Assembly: GCA_934754975.1 (NCBI GenBank)
Contig: CAKVKI010000030.1
Span: 1-15,909 of the forward strand
DNA from: an uncultured Alistipes sp.
Lineage (GTDB): Bacteria; Bacteroidota; Bacteroidia; Bacteroidales; Rikenellaceae
Direction of reading: 5' to 3'
Length of the DNA: 15,909 nucleotides
Shown here: piece after piece, positions 6,941 to 15,500 of the stretch
Layout of the letters: each line of letters starts with the position of its first letter
Position numbering within the stretch: position 1 is the first letter of the stretch
Program-made: the position numbers and the translations under genes
The notes under the pieces: model-generated
What the model saw: the letters and a program-made list of their open reading frames with translations, nothing else
Database searches by the model: none
Told to the model about the DNA's origin: nothing

Positions 6941-9900
6941 TTAAAATGTAACGTTTATGCCCAGTGTCACGGTCTTGAGCATCGGGTAGGAATAACCGTT
7001 GCCCGTGCCGTTGAGACCCGATGTCTGGGAGCTGGCGAAGTCGGAGTCGCCGCTGGTGATTACTTCGGGGTCGAACATGTCCGTATGCTTGAACATCGGC
7101 GAGTGCGTGAAGAGGTTCTCGCCCGACACGTAGATCTTCAGCCCCTCGATGCGCAGCTTCTTGCAGATGTGCTTGGGGAAGGTGTAATCGACCGTGATAT
7201 TCTTCAGGCGGATGTACGAAGCGTCCTGCAGGTAGTGGTCGTTCTCCCACGTCAGCGGACCGTCGTTGCGGTTGGCGGCGAGCGACACCATGCGCGTCCA
7301 ATAGGGATTCTTGTCCATATTCGTCACGCGCCAGTTGTCGGTACTCTTGTCGATCTTCACCACGTTGTTGCCCGTCTGCGTCTTCATCAGCGAGTTGTAG
7401 GCGCGGTTCCATTTACCCCAGAAGTAACCCGATTCGGTCCACGGATACCAGTCGCGCTTGCCCACGCCCTGCCAGAGCATCGAAAGCCCGATCCCGTTCC
7501 AGTTCAGCGACATGTTGATGCTGTACTGGTAGCGCGGCGACTGGTTGCCGATGATCTCCATGTCGCCGTGGTTGGACAGCGTGCGGTTGCCTTTGGTCAT
7601 GATGCCGTCGCCGTCCACATCGACGAACTTCAGGTCGCCGGCGTAGGCGCGGAACATCTCGCCGTTCTTGAAGAAGTTGTAAGCCGGGCCGTTGAGCGCT
7701 TCGGCGTTGCTGGCATAAATGCCTGCGGTGCGGAAACCCCAGATCTCGCCGATCTCCATGCCCTTGTAGTAGGTGGTCAGGTCGCCGGTTTCATTGTAGT
7801 AGTCCGTAATCCAGCTGCGGCTGTCCCACAACATGGCCTTGACGCTGTAGTTGAACGGCTTGCCGCCCAGCTTGAACGAATCGCGCCAGCCGAGGCTGAC
7901 CTCCCAGCCCTTGGTCTTCAGGCTGGCGTAGTTGCCGTAAGGCGCCGCGCTGCCCAATACCTGCGGAAGATTGGGACCGACGGTATAAAGGTCGCTCGTG
8001 TTGCGGCGGTAGTAGTCGCCCGTGAACGAGAGGCGGTTGTTGAACAGGTCGAGGTCCAGGCCGATGTTGTACGTGGTTACCTTTTCCCAGGTGATGTCAT
8101 CGGGAATCAGGTCGGGAACCGACGTGTAAGGCACGTTCTGGCCGTTGATGATGACCGACGACTTGGCGATCGAGGCGCTTCCCGAAGCGGTCATCGTTTC
8201 GAGGTACTGATAGGGGTTGATGTTGGCGTTGCCGAGCGAACCGATGCTTGCGCGGACCTTGAAGTTGTCGAGCCAGCCCTCCACATGCGGTTTCAGCCAC
8301 GGCTCCTCCGAGAGGCGCCAGCCCACCGAAGCCGAGGGGAAGAATCCCCACTGCGAGTTGGCCGGGAATTTCGACGAACCGTCGTAGCGTGCGCTCAGCT
8401 CGACCAGATAGCGGCCCGCGTAGGCGTAGTTGATACGTCCGAAGAAGCCGACCAGTCCCCATGTGTAACCGCCCGACGTGGTCGAGTAATACTCGCCGTC
8501 CATCAGCGTGAAGCTGGGCTTCGAAGGATATAGGTTGCCCTGCCGGTAGGTCTTCTGCGTGCGGTAGTCGTAATCCTCGAGGTTCCAGCCGGCTACGACG
8601 TTCAGGTCGTGGTCCAGGCCCAGTTTGGGGGTGAGGGTGCCGACGATGTTGGTCGAGATGTAATTCGAAATGTAGTTCCAGTTTTCGAGCGACGAGTAAC
8701 TGTTGTCCTGTCCCGAAACGTTCACGCCCGTATAGTAGGTGTAGAGGTTCTCCATGCGGTCGCGCGTCCAGCGTGCGCCCTTGTAGGTCACGTCGGCCGA
8801 GACTTTGAACACCTCGGGGACGAATTCGAAATTGAACGTCGTGGTATTGGCGACCTCCAGCCGGTTGTCCTCCTGCCACGAAGTGCCCTCGGCGAAGGCG
8901 GCGTATCCCGTCTTGGCGGCGGTCTGCGTCCAGGTGCCGTCGGGGTTCTTCAGCAGTGCGAACGGGAAAGCGAACATATCGAGCTGGCGCGAGATCACCT
9001 GCTGGCCGTAATGAACCATCGGCTGGTGGTACTTGCTGCTCATCAGGCTCGTATTGTTGTCGAGCGTCAGCCACGGGCGGATGCGGATCGAACCCTTGGC
9101 GCGGAGGTTGTACTTTTTGTAGGTCTCCTCGCCCACTTTGTAAATACCGTCCTGATTGTAGTAACGTCCCGAAACGTAATAACTCACGCCCTCGCGGCCG
9201 CCCTGAATGCTGACGGCGTGCGTGGTCGAATAGTTCACCGATTTATACATTTCCCTGAGCCAGTTCGTTTCTCCGTAATAGTTGTAGTTGCCGTTGGCGT
9301 CGATGTCGTAATTGTCCATCGTCGGATCGGCGCGGCGGCGTTTCAGCTCTTCGAACCAGGCGTTCGAATAAGGCATGTAGTTGTTGAACAGCGACGGAAC
9401 GGTGGCCGTCGGCGACGAGTTGAGATACGATTCGCGGAACGCTTCGACCCACTGAACGGGGTCGGTCACCACATTGTCCTCCCAGATCACCGTGCGGCGG
9501 TGCAGCGATACCGAACCGTTGTAGCTCACGCGCACTTTGCCTTTTTCGGGATTCTTGGTCGTAATCAGAATCACGCCGAATGCGCCGCGGGCGCCGTAAA
9601 CGGCTGCCGACGAAGCGTCCTTGAGTACCGAGATCGAGGCGATATCGTCGGGGTTCACCGACCCCATGTCGCCCTCGGCGCCGTCGATCAGCACCAGCGC
9701 GCTGCCGCCCTGTCCGAGCGTGTTGTTTTTCTGTCCGTTGTTCACGCGGGCCTTGAAGCTGTTGTTCACGCCGCGGATGGTCACCTGTCCCTCGTGGGAG
9801 GCTTTACCGTCGAACTGCACGATGTTCAGGCCCGGAATCTGGCCCTGCAGCGAACGGGTGATGTTGGCGTTCGGACGGTTTTCGACCGCATCGCCCGCCA

Positions 9901-10573
9901 GATTCTCGACGGCGCCCACGATATTGCGCTTCTTGAGCGTGCCGTAACCCACGACGACCACTTCGTCCATTACCAGCTGATCCTCCTGCATCGTGACGTC
10001 GATCTGCGTGCGGCGTCCCACCGGCTCTTCCTGGTTGCGGTAGCCGATGTAGGAGAAGAGCAGCATCGCATCTTTGTCCGCCGGAATGGTGTAACTGCCG
10101 TCCACACCCGTGGAGACACCTACCAGCGTGCCTTTGATGGTGACCGTTACGCCGATCATCGGGTTGCCTGCGGCGTCCCGCACCACGCCCGTCACCTGCG
10201 CCTTGGCCGGAGCGGTTTTGGCGGTCTGTGCGGGATGTGCGCTGCGCGTCAGCACCACGACTTTGTCCACCACGCGGTAATCGATGCCGCGGGGCGTAAA
10301 CACCGTTTTGAGAATGGCGTCGAGCGCAGCCCCCTTCTCCGTAACGTAGAGGTTCTCCATCGGATAATCGGCCAGTGCGATTTCATAGGAGAATACGATG
10401 CCCACCTGCTGCGTGATCGCGTCGGCGACGGTTTTGAGCGTCGTTCGGGAATAGGACAGGTTCAGGTCGTGTCCCTGAGCGTCCGGGAGCGTTCCTCCCG
10501 AGGCATAGCCCTCAAATGCTATGCAGCAAAGCGCCATGACCAGACATAGTCCTTTATGGAATAAATTCTTCAT
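6941..10573 (-). CDS. SusC/RagA-family TonB-dependent transporter with N-terminal STN domain
   Basis: This 1210-residue outer-membrane beta-barrel imports large ligands using TonB energy. Order of parts: signal peptide (about 1-24); STN domain (about 36-110, from LNLSYSRTTLKTVADAIT to VVDKVVVLTR); carboxypeptidase-regulatory-like domain (about 126-197, VTGVVRDAAGNPMIGVTV); TonB-box-like DEVVVVGYGT (203-212); plug (about 213-341, with IRGVNNS, LVLIDG and ISVLKDASSAAVYGARGAFG); and then the barrel, ending in an aromatic residue (GINVTF). The STN domain is the mark of transporters that signal through an inner-membrane anti-sigma factor (FecR type), but no sigma/anti-sigma pair is in this window. 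It is first in the operon with the SusD-like protein and the phosphoesterase. No clear -33/-7 promoter was found for it in the upstream 552 bp. Confidence 0.97.
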   Translation of the reverse strand: MKNLFHKGLCLVMALCCIAFEGYASGGTLPDAQGHDLNLSYSRTTLKTVADAITQQVGIVFSYEIALADYPMENLYVTEKGAALDAILKTVFTPRGIDYRVVDKVVVLTRSAHPAQTAKTAPAKAQVTGVVRDAAGNPMIGVTVTIKGTLVGVSTGVDGSYTIPADKDAMLLFSYIGYRNQEEPVGRRTQIDVTMQEDQLVMDEVVVVGYGTLKKRNIVGAVENLAGDAVENRPNANITRSLQGQIPGLNIVQFDGKASHEGQVTIRGVNNSFKARVNNGQKNNTLGQGGSALVLIDGAEGDMGSVNPDDIASISVLKDASSAAVYGARGAFGVILITTKNPEKGKVRVSYNGSVSLHRRTVIWEDNVVTDPVQWVEAFRESYLNSSPTATVPSLFNNYMPYSNAWFEELKRRRADPTMDNYDIDANGNYNYYGETNWLREMYKSVNYSTTHAVSIQGGREGVSYYVSGRYYNQDGIYKVGEETYKKYNLRAKGSIRIRPWLTLDNNTSLMSSKYHQPMVHYGQQVISRQLDMFAFPFALLKNPDGTWTQTAAKTGYAAFAEGTSWQEDNRLEVANTTTFNFEFVPEVFKVSADVTYKGARWTRDRMENLYTYYTGVNVSGQDNSYSSLENWNYISNYISTNIVGTLTPKLGLDHDLNVVAGWNLEDYDYRTQKTYRQGNLYPSKPSFTLMDGEYYSTTSGGYTWGLVGFFGRINYAYAGRYLVELSARYDGSSKFPANSQWGFFPSASVGWRLSEEPWLKPHVEGWLDNFKVRASIGSLGNANINPYQYLETMTASGSASIAKSSVIINGQNVPYTSVPDLIPDDITWEKVTTYNIGLDLDLFNNRLSFTGDYYRRNTSDLYTVGPNLPQVLGSAAPYGNYASLKTKGWEVSLGWRDSFKLGGKPFNYSVKAMLWDSRSWITDYYNETGDLTTYYKGMEIGEIWGFRTAGIYASNAEALNGPAYNFFKNGEMFRAYAGDLKFVDVDGDGIMTKGNRTLSNHGDMEIIGNQSPRYQYSINMSLNWNGIGLSMLWQGVGKRDWYPWTESGYFWGKWNRAYNSLMKTQTGNNVVKIDKSTDNWRVTNMDKNPYWTRMVSLAANRNDGPLTWENDHYLQDASYIRLKNITVDYTFPKHICKKLRIEGLKIYVSGENLFTHSPMFKHTDMFDPEVITSGDSDFASSQTSGLNGTGNGYSYPMLKTVTLGINVTF

Positions 10574-10625
10574 AGTTTCAATTCGGTTAATTATGGTTAC
10601 TTTCTGCGGCCGATTGCAAAATGAA

Positions 10626-10647
10626 GTCCCGGCGCCGTCTGCGGGAC
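10626..10647 (-). other. Hairpin in the probable susC mRNA leader
   Basis: GTCCCG (10626-10631) and CGGGAC (10642-10647) form a perfect 6-bp GC-rich stem with a 10-nt loop, 53 bp before the susC-like start. There is no T-run after it on the minus strand, so it is not a terminator. It could affect leader stability or translation. It could also be chance in GC-rich DNA. Confidence 0.3.
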
Positions 10648-10753
10648 GGGCCTGGGTGTATTCGTTTTCATACGGTCTGCGGAACCTTGCAAGTCATCCG
10701 TCGTCCGATAAAAACCGTGTAGTGCCGATTGTGATTGATTAGGTAGGCATCGC

Positions 10754-10877
10754 TTGGGTAGTTTTTAGGTTGTTTTCAGTTAATATTCCGTGTTTCAGTT
10801 GCTGTCGGTTCGGTTGGCGACCGGACTTTTGCCGCCCGGTTTGCATTAGATACAAGCGACCGCAGGAAACTACCCAA
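10754..10877. repeat. Long-spaced inverted repeat in the divergent region
   Basis: TTGGGTAGTTT (10754-10764) is the exact reverse complement of AAACTACCCAA (10867-10877), with 102 bp between the arms. An 11-bp perfect match in a 552-bp non-coding region is unlikely to be random. It could be two operator half-sites for a regulator acting on both operons, or the base of a long-range stem in the susC leader RNA. Which one cannot be decided by eye. Confidence 0.5.
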
Positions 10878-10979
10878 ACGAAAACCCTTTTTTTATCGTT
10901 TTGTAATTTAAATATTCATACCTATTTTTATTAATATTTTATTTTTGCGCGGGAAGGTCGTGAAATTTTTCCGTTTTTA

Positions 10980-11009
10980 TTTGCAAGTCCGGAAAATTCA
11001 CTATATTTG
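10980..11009 (+). promoter_or_regulatory. Bacteroidota-type housekeeping promoter for the plus-strand lipoprotein operon
   Basis: TTTG (10980-10983) stands 18 bp before TATATTTG (11002-11009), a full match to the TAnnTTTG -7 box with near-ideal spacing to the -33 box. Transcription should start near 11014-11018, giving a leader of about 110 nt before the ATG at 11126. Another -7-like box, TATTTTTG (10940-10947), has no -33 partner. Confidence 0.65.
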
Positions 11010-11033
11010 TCGTGCAAGTCATTCGATATCGTT

Positions 11034-11092
11034 AGAAACCGCGTAGGAAATTGACATCCGGCAGGGCCCGGAGTCGGTTTCTGATTTTTTTT
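11034..11092 (+). terminator. Terminator-like hairpin in the 5' leader (possible attenuator or end of a small RNA)
   Basis: AGAAACCG (11034-11041) pairs perfectly with CGGTTTCT (11075-11082). Inside, TCCGG (11057-11061) pairs with CCGGA (11068-11072). The outer stem is followed after two bases by eight Ts (11085-11092). It lies downstream of the promoter at 10980-11009 and upstream of the ATG at 11126. A second CGGTTT (11095-11100), just past the T-run, could pair with the same AAACCG (11036-11041), offering a competing fold. Transcripts stopping here would be about 75 nt long. Confidence 0.5.
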
Positions 11093-11125
11093 ATCGGTTT
11101 AAAACAAAACTAACGATCAATCATT

Positions 11126-12505
11126 ATGAAATTTTTTCACAAATTGACGATAATTCTCGCGCTGGCGGGAATCGGCGGTCTGGCTGCATGCAGCGACGAC
11201 GACAGCGGATTCCTCAAACGCAACCTGCGCGAGATGAGTTTCTCGTACGTCGAATCGAGCAATACGTTTACGATTCGCGCCACGGGCGACTGGTATATCA
11301 GCGATGTGCCCGACAGCCGGGAGTGGACCGACGCCTACGGCTGGGTGCATGTCGACCAGCTCTCGGGAAAAGGCAGTCCCGACGTATATCAGAAAATCAC
11401 GGTCACCTGCGACCAGAATATTTCGGACGAACGCACGGCGACCATCTACCTGCACGGTTGCGGCGAGGAGAATGTCTCCATCGCCATCAAACAGGAGAAC
11501 GGCGTCTTCGAATGGAAGCCCTTCGCCAACGGGCAGCGGTTCGACGTGTCGGGCATGCTGAAACTGAACGCCGAGTCCGACGCCACCCTCCGCATTCCCT
11601 ACATCAAGGCCATCGGCACGGAGAAATACACCGTTTCCGTGACCCAGACGGGCGGCAACGGAGTGACGGCCGCCGAAGGCAGTTATTCGATCTCCTCGCC
11701 GGGCAACGGCTTTATCGAAATTCCCCTGACGGGCACCGCGACCAAGCAGGGCATCGTGAGCTTCGCGCTGAAAGTCACCGACGCCGCGGGCGCCGAAACG
11801 GACTTCGGCCAGATTTCGACCATCGTCCGCGCCGGATTCGACGCTGCAGGCGAAGAGACGCCGCTGTTGGTCCAGAACTTCAACAAATTCCCGTGGGGCG
11901 GCGACTGCATCGGCCAGAAAGCGGGCGTAACCTCGGCGGACAAGACCGTCGCCAACCTCAGCCTCGACAATCCGACGGTGAGCGTCACGGCGGGCACCAA
12001 CGCCAGCATCGGCGGCATCACCTCGACCGTACGCAACGGCAATCCCTCGTTCTACCGCGCCATCGGCATGGAGGGCTGGACGGGTTACCTGAACTACATG
12101 TGCCCCGGCTACATGCAGTTCGGTGCGGCGGGCGACAACGCCGACGGACAGCCCGGCAACATCATCTCCCCGGTGCTGAACATCCCTGCAGGCTGCGACA
12201 TGCTGCTGACCTTCAAGGTCGGCATCTGGTCTGCCGCACCCGATCAGGGCATGGTCGGCATCTGCGAAAAGAACGACGGCTTCTGGATTTCGAAAGGCAC
12301 GCTCAACAAGATCGTCGCTTCGACCAAGAGCTACGTTTCGCTCGACATCCCGGCCTACACGTGGGTCGAAGTGTCGGCCGTCATCCCCAACCCCGGATCG
12401 CAGGCCAATCCGTCGCTCTTCATCTCCACGGCCGACAGCTGGTTCTCCGGATCGACGGTGAAAGCGGGCCGCTGGTATATCGACGACATCAAGCTCGTAT
12501 ATTAA
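11126..12505 (+). CDS. Surface lipoprotein with BACON-like domain and unassigned C-terminal beta-sandwich domain
   Basis: This is a 459-residue predicted ligand-binding lipoprotein. The signal ends in LAAC (Cys22), followed by S-D-D-D, a Bacteroides-type surface-export signal. Residues about 37-125 resemble a BACON domain (NTFTIRATGDWYI, then ERTATIYLHG, then VSIAIKQENG). Residues about 127-235 form another all-beta stretch of uncertain family. Residues about 247-459 form a domain starting LLVQNFNKFPWGGD, with GMEGWTGY...CPGYMQFG (314-333) in the middle and ending GRWYIDDIKLVY. The same pattern appears twice in the next gene. No catalytic motif is seen. It is the first gene of the plus-strand operon, with an A-rich leader supporting the start at 11126, and lies 15 bp before the next gene. 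Its role is probably substrate capture for the divergent SusCD system, inferred from position. Confidence 0.8.
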   Translation: MKFFHKLTIILALAGIGGLAACSDDDSGFLKRNLREMSFSYVESSNTFTIRATGDWYISDVPDSREWTDAYGWVHVDQLSGKGSPDVYQKITVTCDQNISDERTATIYLHGCGEENVSIAIKQENGVFEWKPFANGQRFDVSGMLKLNAESDATLRIPYIKAIGTEKYTVSVTQTGGNGVTAAEGSYSISSPGNGFIEIPLTGTATKQGIVSFALKVTDAAGAETDFGQISTIVRAGFDAAGEETPLLVQNFNKFPWGGDCIGQKAGVTSADKTVANLSLDNPTVSVTAGTNASIGGITSTVRNGNPSFYRAIGMEGWTGYLNYMCPGYMQFGAAGDNADGQPGNIISPVLNIPAGCDMLLTFKVGIWSAAPDQGMVGICEKNDGFWISKGTLNKIVASTKSYVSLDIPAYTWVEVSAVIPNPGSQANPSLFISTADSWFSGSTVKAGRWYIDDIKLVY

Positions 12506-12520
12506 AACCGGACAACAACC

Positions 12521-15500
12521 ATGAAAAAAAGCATCATATACATTCTGTTCGCCCTGTTCTCGTTCTCGGCCGCGGTTTCGCTGACGGCCTGCAAGGACGA
12601 CGGCGTGGAGATTTCGGACGCCTACAAGTCGAAGACCCCGAAAAACGTGAAACTGCTCGAATACGGCAACAAGTCGCTCACGATCTGCTGGGACTTCATC
12701 CGCGGCGCGACGTCGTACACCGTGCAGCTCGTGGACGGCGACATGAACCCCGTCAGCGAAGCGCTCTGCATGACCACCGCCGACATCGACTACCATGAAT
12801 TCACCGACCTGCCGACCGACCGGATCTATTACGGCCGCGTGCGGGCCAACTACCCCTACTCCGCCACTTCGGACTGGGTGTACGTCACCGAACACGACAA
12901 ACCCGCCATGCTGATGGCTTCGGTGGGCATCCTCGACCTCGATCCGCAGCTGAAACTCCATGCGGCGAGCGGTTCGACGCTGACCTTCGAGTGGTCCTAC
13001 ACCGACGACAAGGCGACCGACGCCGCGCGCAGTTACAACGTCGAACTTTTCCGCGACGAAGCCTGCACCGACCTCTACGTAAGCTGGCTCGCCGACGGCA
13101 AGCTTTCGTCGGGCAAAGGCATCTTCACCGCGCTGGCCGGTTATCCCGTCGTGCGTTACACCTTCTCGGGGCTCGATCCCGAAACGACCTATTACGCCCG
13201 GATCACCAACCTGAGTTTCGGTAATATCCAGACACCCGTCGTAGCCGGAACCACGACCCAAGCCGGTCCGAAAGCCGCTGCGAACAACCCCGCAAAGGCC
13301 GGCGACATCGTGCTGGCGCAGGATTTCTCCGCCTTCATCCACGGCGGCGACATCGTGAATTCGGCGGCCGGTTACAACGCCGTTTCGGGCACCGACTTCC
13401 GCAAGACGTGGGAGAAGGCCACGGGCGAGAATCCGCAGGCGGACGGCGACCGTCCCCTCTGTAACTGGGCGACCGAGTTCCACATCCATACGGGCGGCAC
13501 GTCGGCCGAATACGTCGAAGCGCTCGGCATGAAGGGCTGGGGTTCGTCGGGCAATACCTCCACCCGTCCGGGCTACATCAAGTGCGGCGGCGGAGGCGGC
13601 GGCATTGGCATCCTCTATACGCCCCAGCTGGCGGCCCTGCCCGCGAACACGACCGTCAAGGTCAGCTTCTCGGCCAGCGCCTATGCCGAAGGCGAAAACG
13701 TCTACGGCAGCGACATCGTCGTCGAAGCCGTCGAAGGGGCGGAATTCGGCTCGAACAACGTCGTGAGCAAGAAAGGCACCGCCTTCGTGTCGAAAACGGT
13801 CGACATCTCGTCCGCCGTGGGCAGGTTCGAAACCTACACCGTGACGCTCGACGGACTCACCCCGGCGTCGCGCATCGCCTTCTCCTCGAATCCTGCACAG
13901 GCCGGCGCCAACAAGACACGCTTCCTGCTCGACGACATCGTCGTCACTTACGAGGGCGAAAGCAAACTGGATAAGCTGGCGACTCCTGCGAACGTGAAAT
14001 TCGACACAGAAGCTGTCTTTTCGGACAAACTGACGCTCAAGTGGGATGAAGTACCCGGAGCGGCATCGTACACGGTAGCTTACTGGGCCGAAGGTACGGA
14101 AGAGAAGGACGCCGCGGTCGAAGAAGGTATCACGACCGAATCTTACCTGCTCAAAGAGCTGACCGCCCAAACCAAATACTACGCAAAAGTCAAAGCCTGC
14201 AGATACAACAGTTCCGATTATGACTCGGACTACTCCGCCACAGTTTCCCAGACGACGAGCAATGCCCCGGTGCAGGCCGGAATCATCGTATCGAAGGTGC
14301 TGGCCACCTCTTCGACCCTTACGGTCGAATGGGCGCGTGTGGACGGCGAAGCATGCGTAAACAGCGACAAACAAGTCTACTATGCGGCGATTTACAGCGA
14401 TGCCGACTGCAAGAATCTGGTCGTCGGCTGGGACGCTTCGAATGTATTCAATATTTCGGCCGGAACCCGGTTCCGCTTCACTTTTTCGGGACTGACTCCG
14501 GCTACGACCTACTACGTCTGTGTTAATGACAAGACCAACGATTTCTTCTCCGCGCCGTTGGCGTATGCGACCGAAGCAGCAGGAGTGCAGGCTATCGCTG
14601 CGGGACCCGGTTCGGCCGGGGCGGGCGACATCCTGATCGCGGAGGATTTTACCAAACTGATCCACGGCGGAGATATCGCCAATTTTGCGGCGGGCTACTA
14701 TCCCCCGAGTTCTAATCGTGCGACTTACGCCGTAGCTGCGGGAGACAATCCCACGGGGTTTGCGGTGACCAAATGCACCTCCAATGAGTTCGACGTATTC
14801 AGCGGCGGCAGCGTTGCGGCGGCGTATACTCAGGGCACAGGTCTTGCGGCCTGGGGCAAATCGGGCAATATCGCCGGCCGGCCGGGTTATGTCAAAATGG
14901 GTACCGGGAGCATTGCGGCTTCACTCTACACGCCCGAACTGAACACCCTGCCTGACGTCGCAACCGTCAAAGTGAGTTTTTCGGCGCAGGCATACAGTGA
15001 GAAATACGACGGTTCGGGCGCCGATGCCGGAAAGATCCTCGTCAAAGCTGTCCGGGGCGCAGTACTCGGCGCAAAGGGGGCGGTCAGCGGTACGATCACA
15101 GAGGTCGCAGCGGCCGATCCTGTGGATATATCAGCTGCCAAAGCCGGATTCCGCGACTTCGAGGTGACGCTGAAGAACGTGACGCCCGACAGCCGCATCG
15201 TGATCTCTACGACTGAAAAACGCGCCTTATTGGATAATATCGTCATTACTTGCACGGCCATAACACCCGCTACGAAACTGGCGGCTCCGACCGGGGTCAT
15301 GTTCGACGCTATGGCGACGGCGGCTGACAAACTGACCGTGAAATGGAATACGGTTCCTGAAGCGGCTTCCTACACCATCGCTTACTGGAAAGGCTCGGCC
15401 GATGCTCCGGAGAGCGAGTATACCTACAAAACGGGCATCGCTTCCACAGCGACGTCACAGGAACTGATCAACCTGTCGAGCAATACGGCCTATTGGGTCA

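Larger units (their letters stand above)
10574..11125. other. Divergent intergenic control region (552 bp)
   Basis: This region separates the minus-strand susC-like operon from the plus-strand lipoprotein operon. No credible gene is seen in it. From the susC side it holds a short GC hairpin (10626-10647), an 11-bp inverted repeat with 102 bp between its arms (10754-10764 / 10867-10877), a 7-bp direct repeat GCGACCG (10817-10823 and 10856-10862), a strongly AT-rich stretch (about 10880-10980), one good plus-strand promoter and a terminator-like leader hairpin. For the minus strand I looked for CAAAnnTA with a spaced CAA and found no well-spaced pair. Confidence 0.7.

Noticed and set aside
3592..10549. 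Long plus-strand open frames (3592-5052, 4952-6325, 7085-8533, 8609-10549) antisense to the SusC, SusD and phosphoesterase genes
   Set aside because: They have low-complexity R/V/G/A-rich translations with no family motifs, opposite well-supported genes. They arise because stop codons are rare in the complement of this GC-rich coding DNA.
10521..10742. A 73-codon plus-strand frame across the susC start and into the divergent region
   Set aside because: It overlaps the SusC signal peptide in antisense and has no promoter, leader or recognisable content.
10940..10947. TATTTTTG as a second plus-strand promoter
   Set aside because: It matches the -7 consensus, but no TTTG/TTG lies 17-21 bp upstream. 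The AT-rich stretch makes chance matches likely.
11105..11143. CAAAACTA (11105-11112) with CAAA (11140-11143) as a minus-strand promoter for the susC-like operon
   Set aside because: The gap of 27 bp is too long for a -33/-7 pair, and it would place the start inside or next to the divergent gene's leader with a leader of over 500 nt.
11117..14665. A 1182-codon open frame on the minus strand opposite the two plus-strand lipoprotein genes
   Set aside because: It lies antisense to two genes with clear lipoprotein signals and recognisable domains. Its translation is rich in R, G, V, A and D with no domain, as expected from the complement of GC-rich codons.
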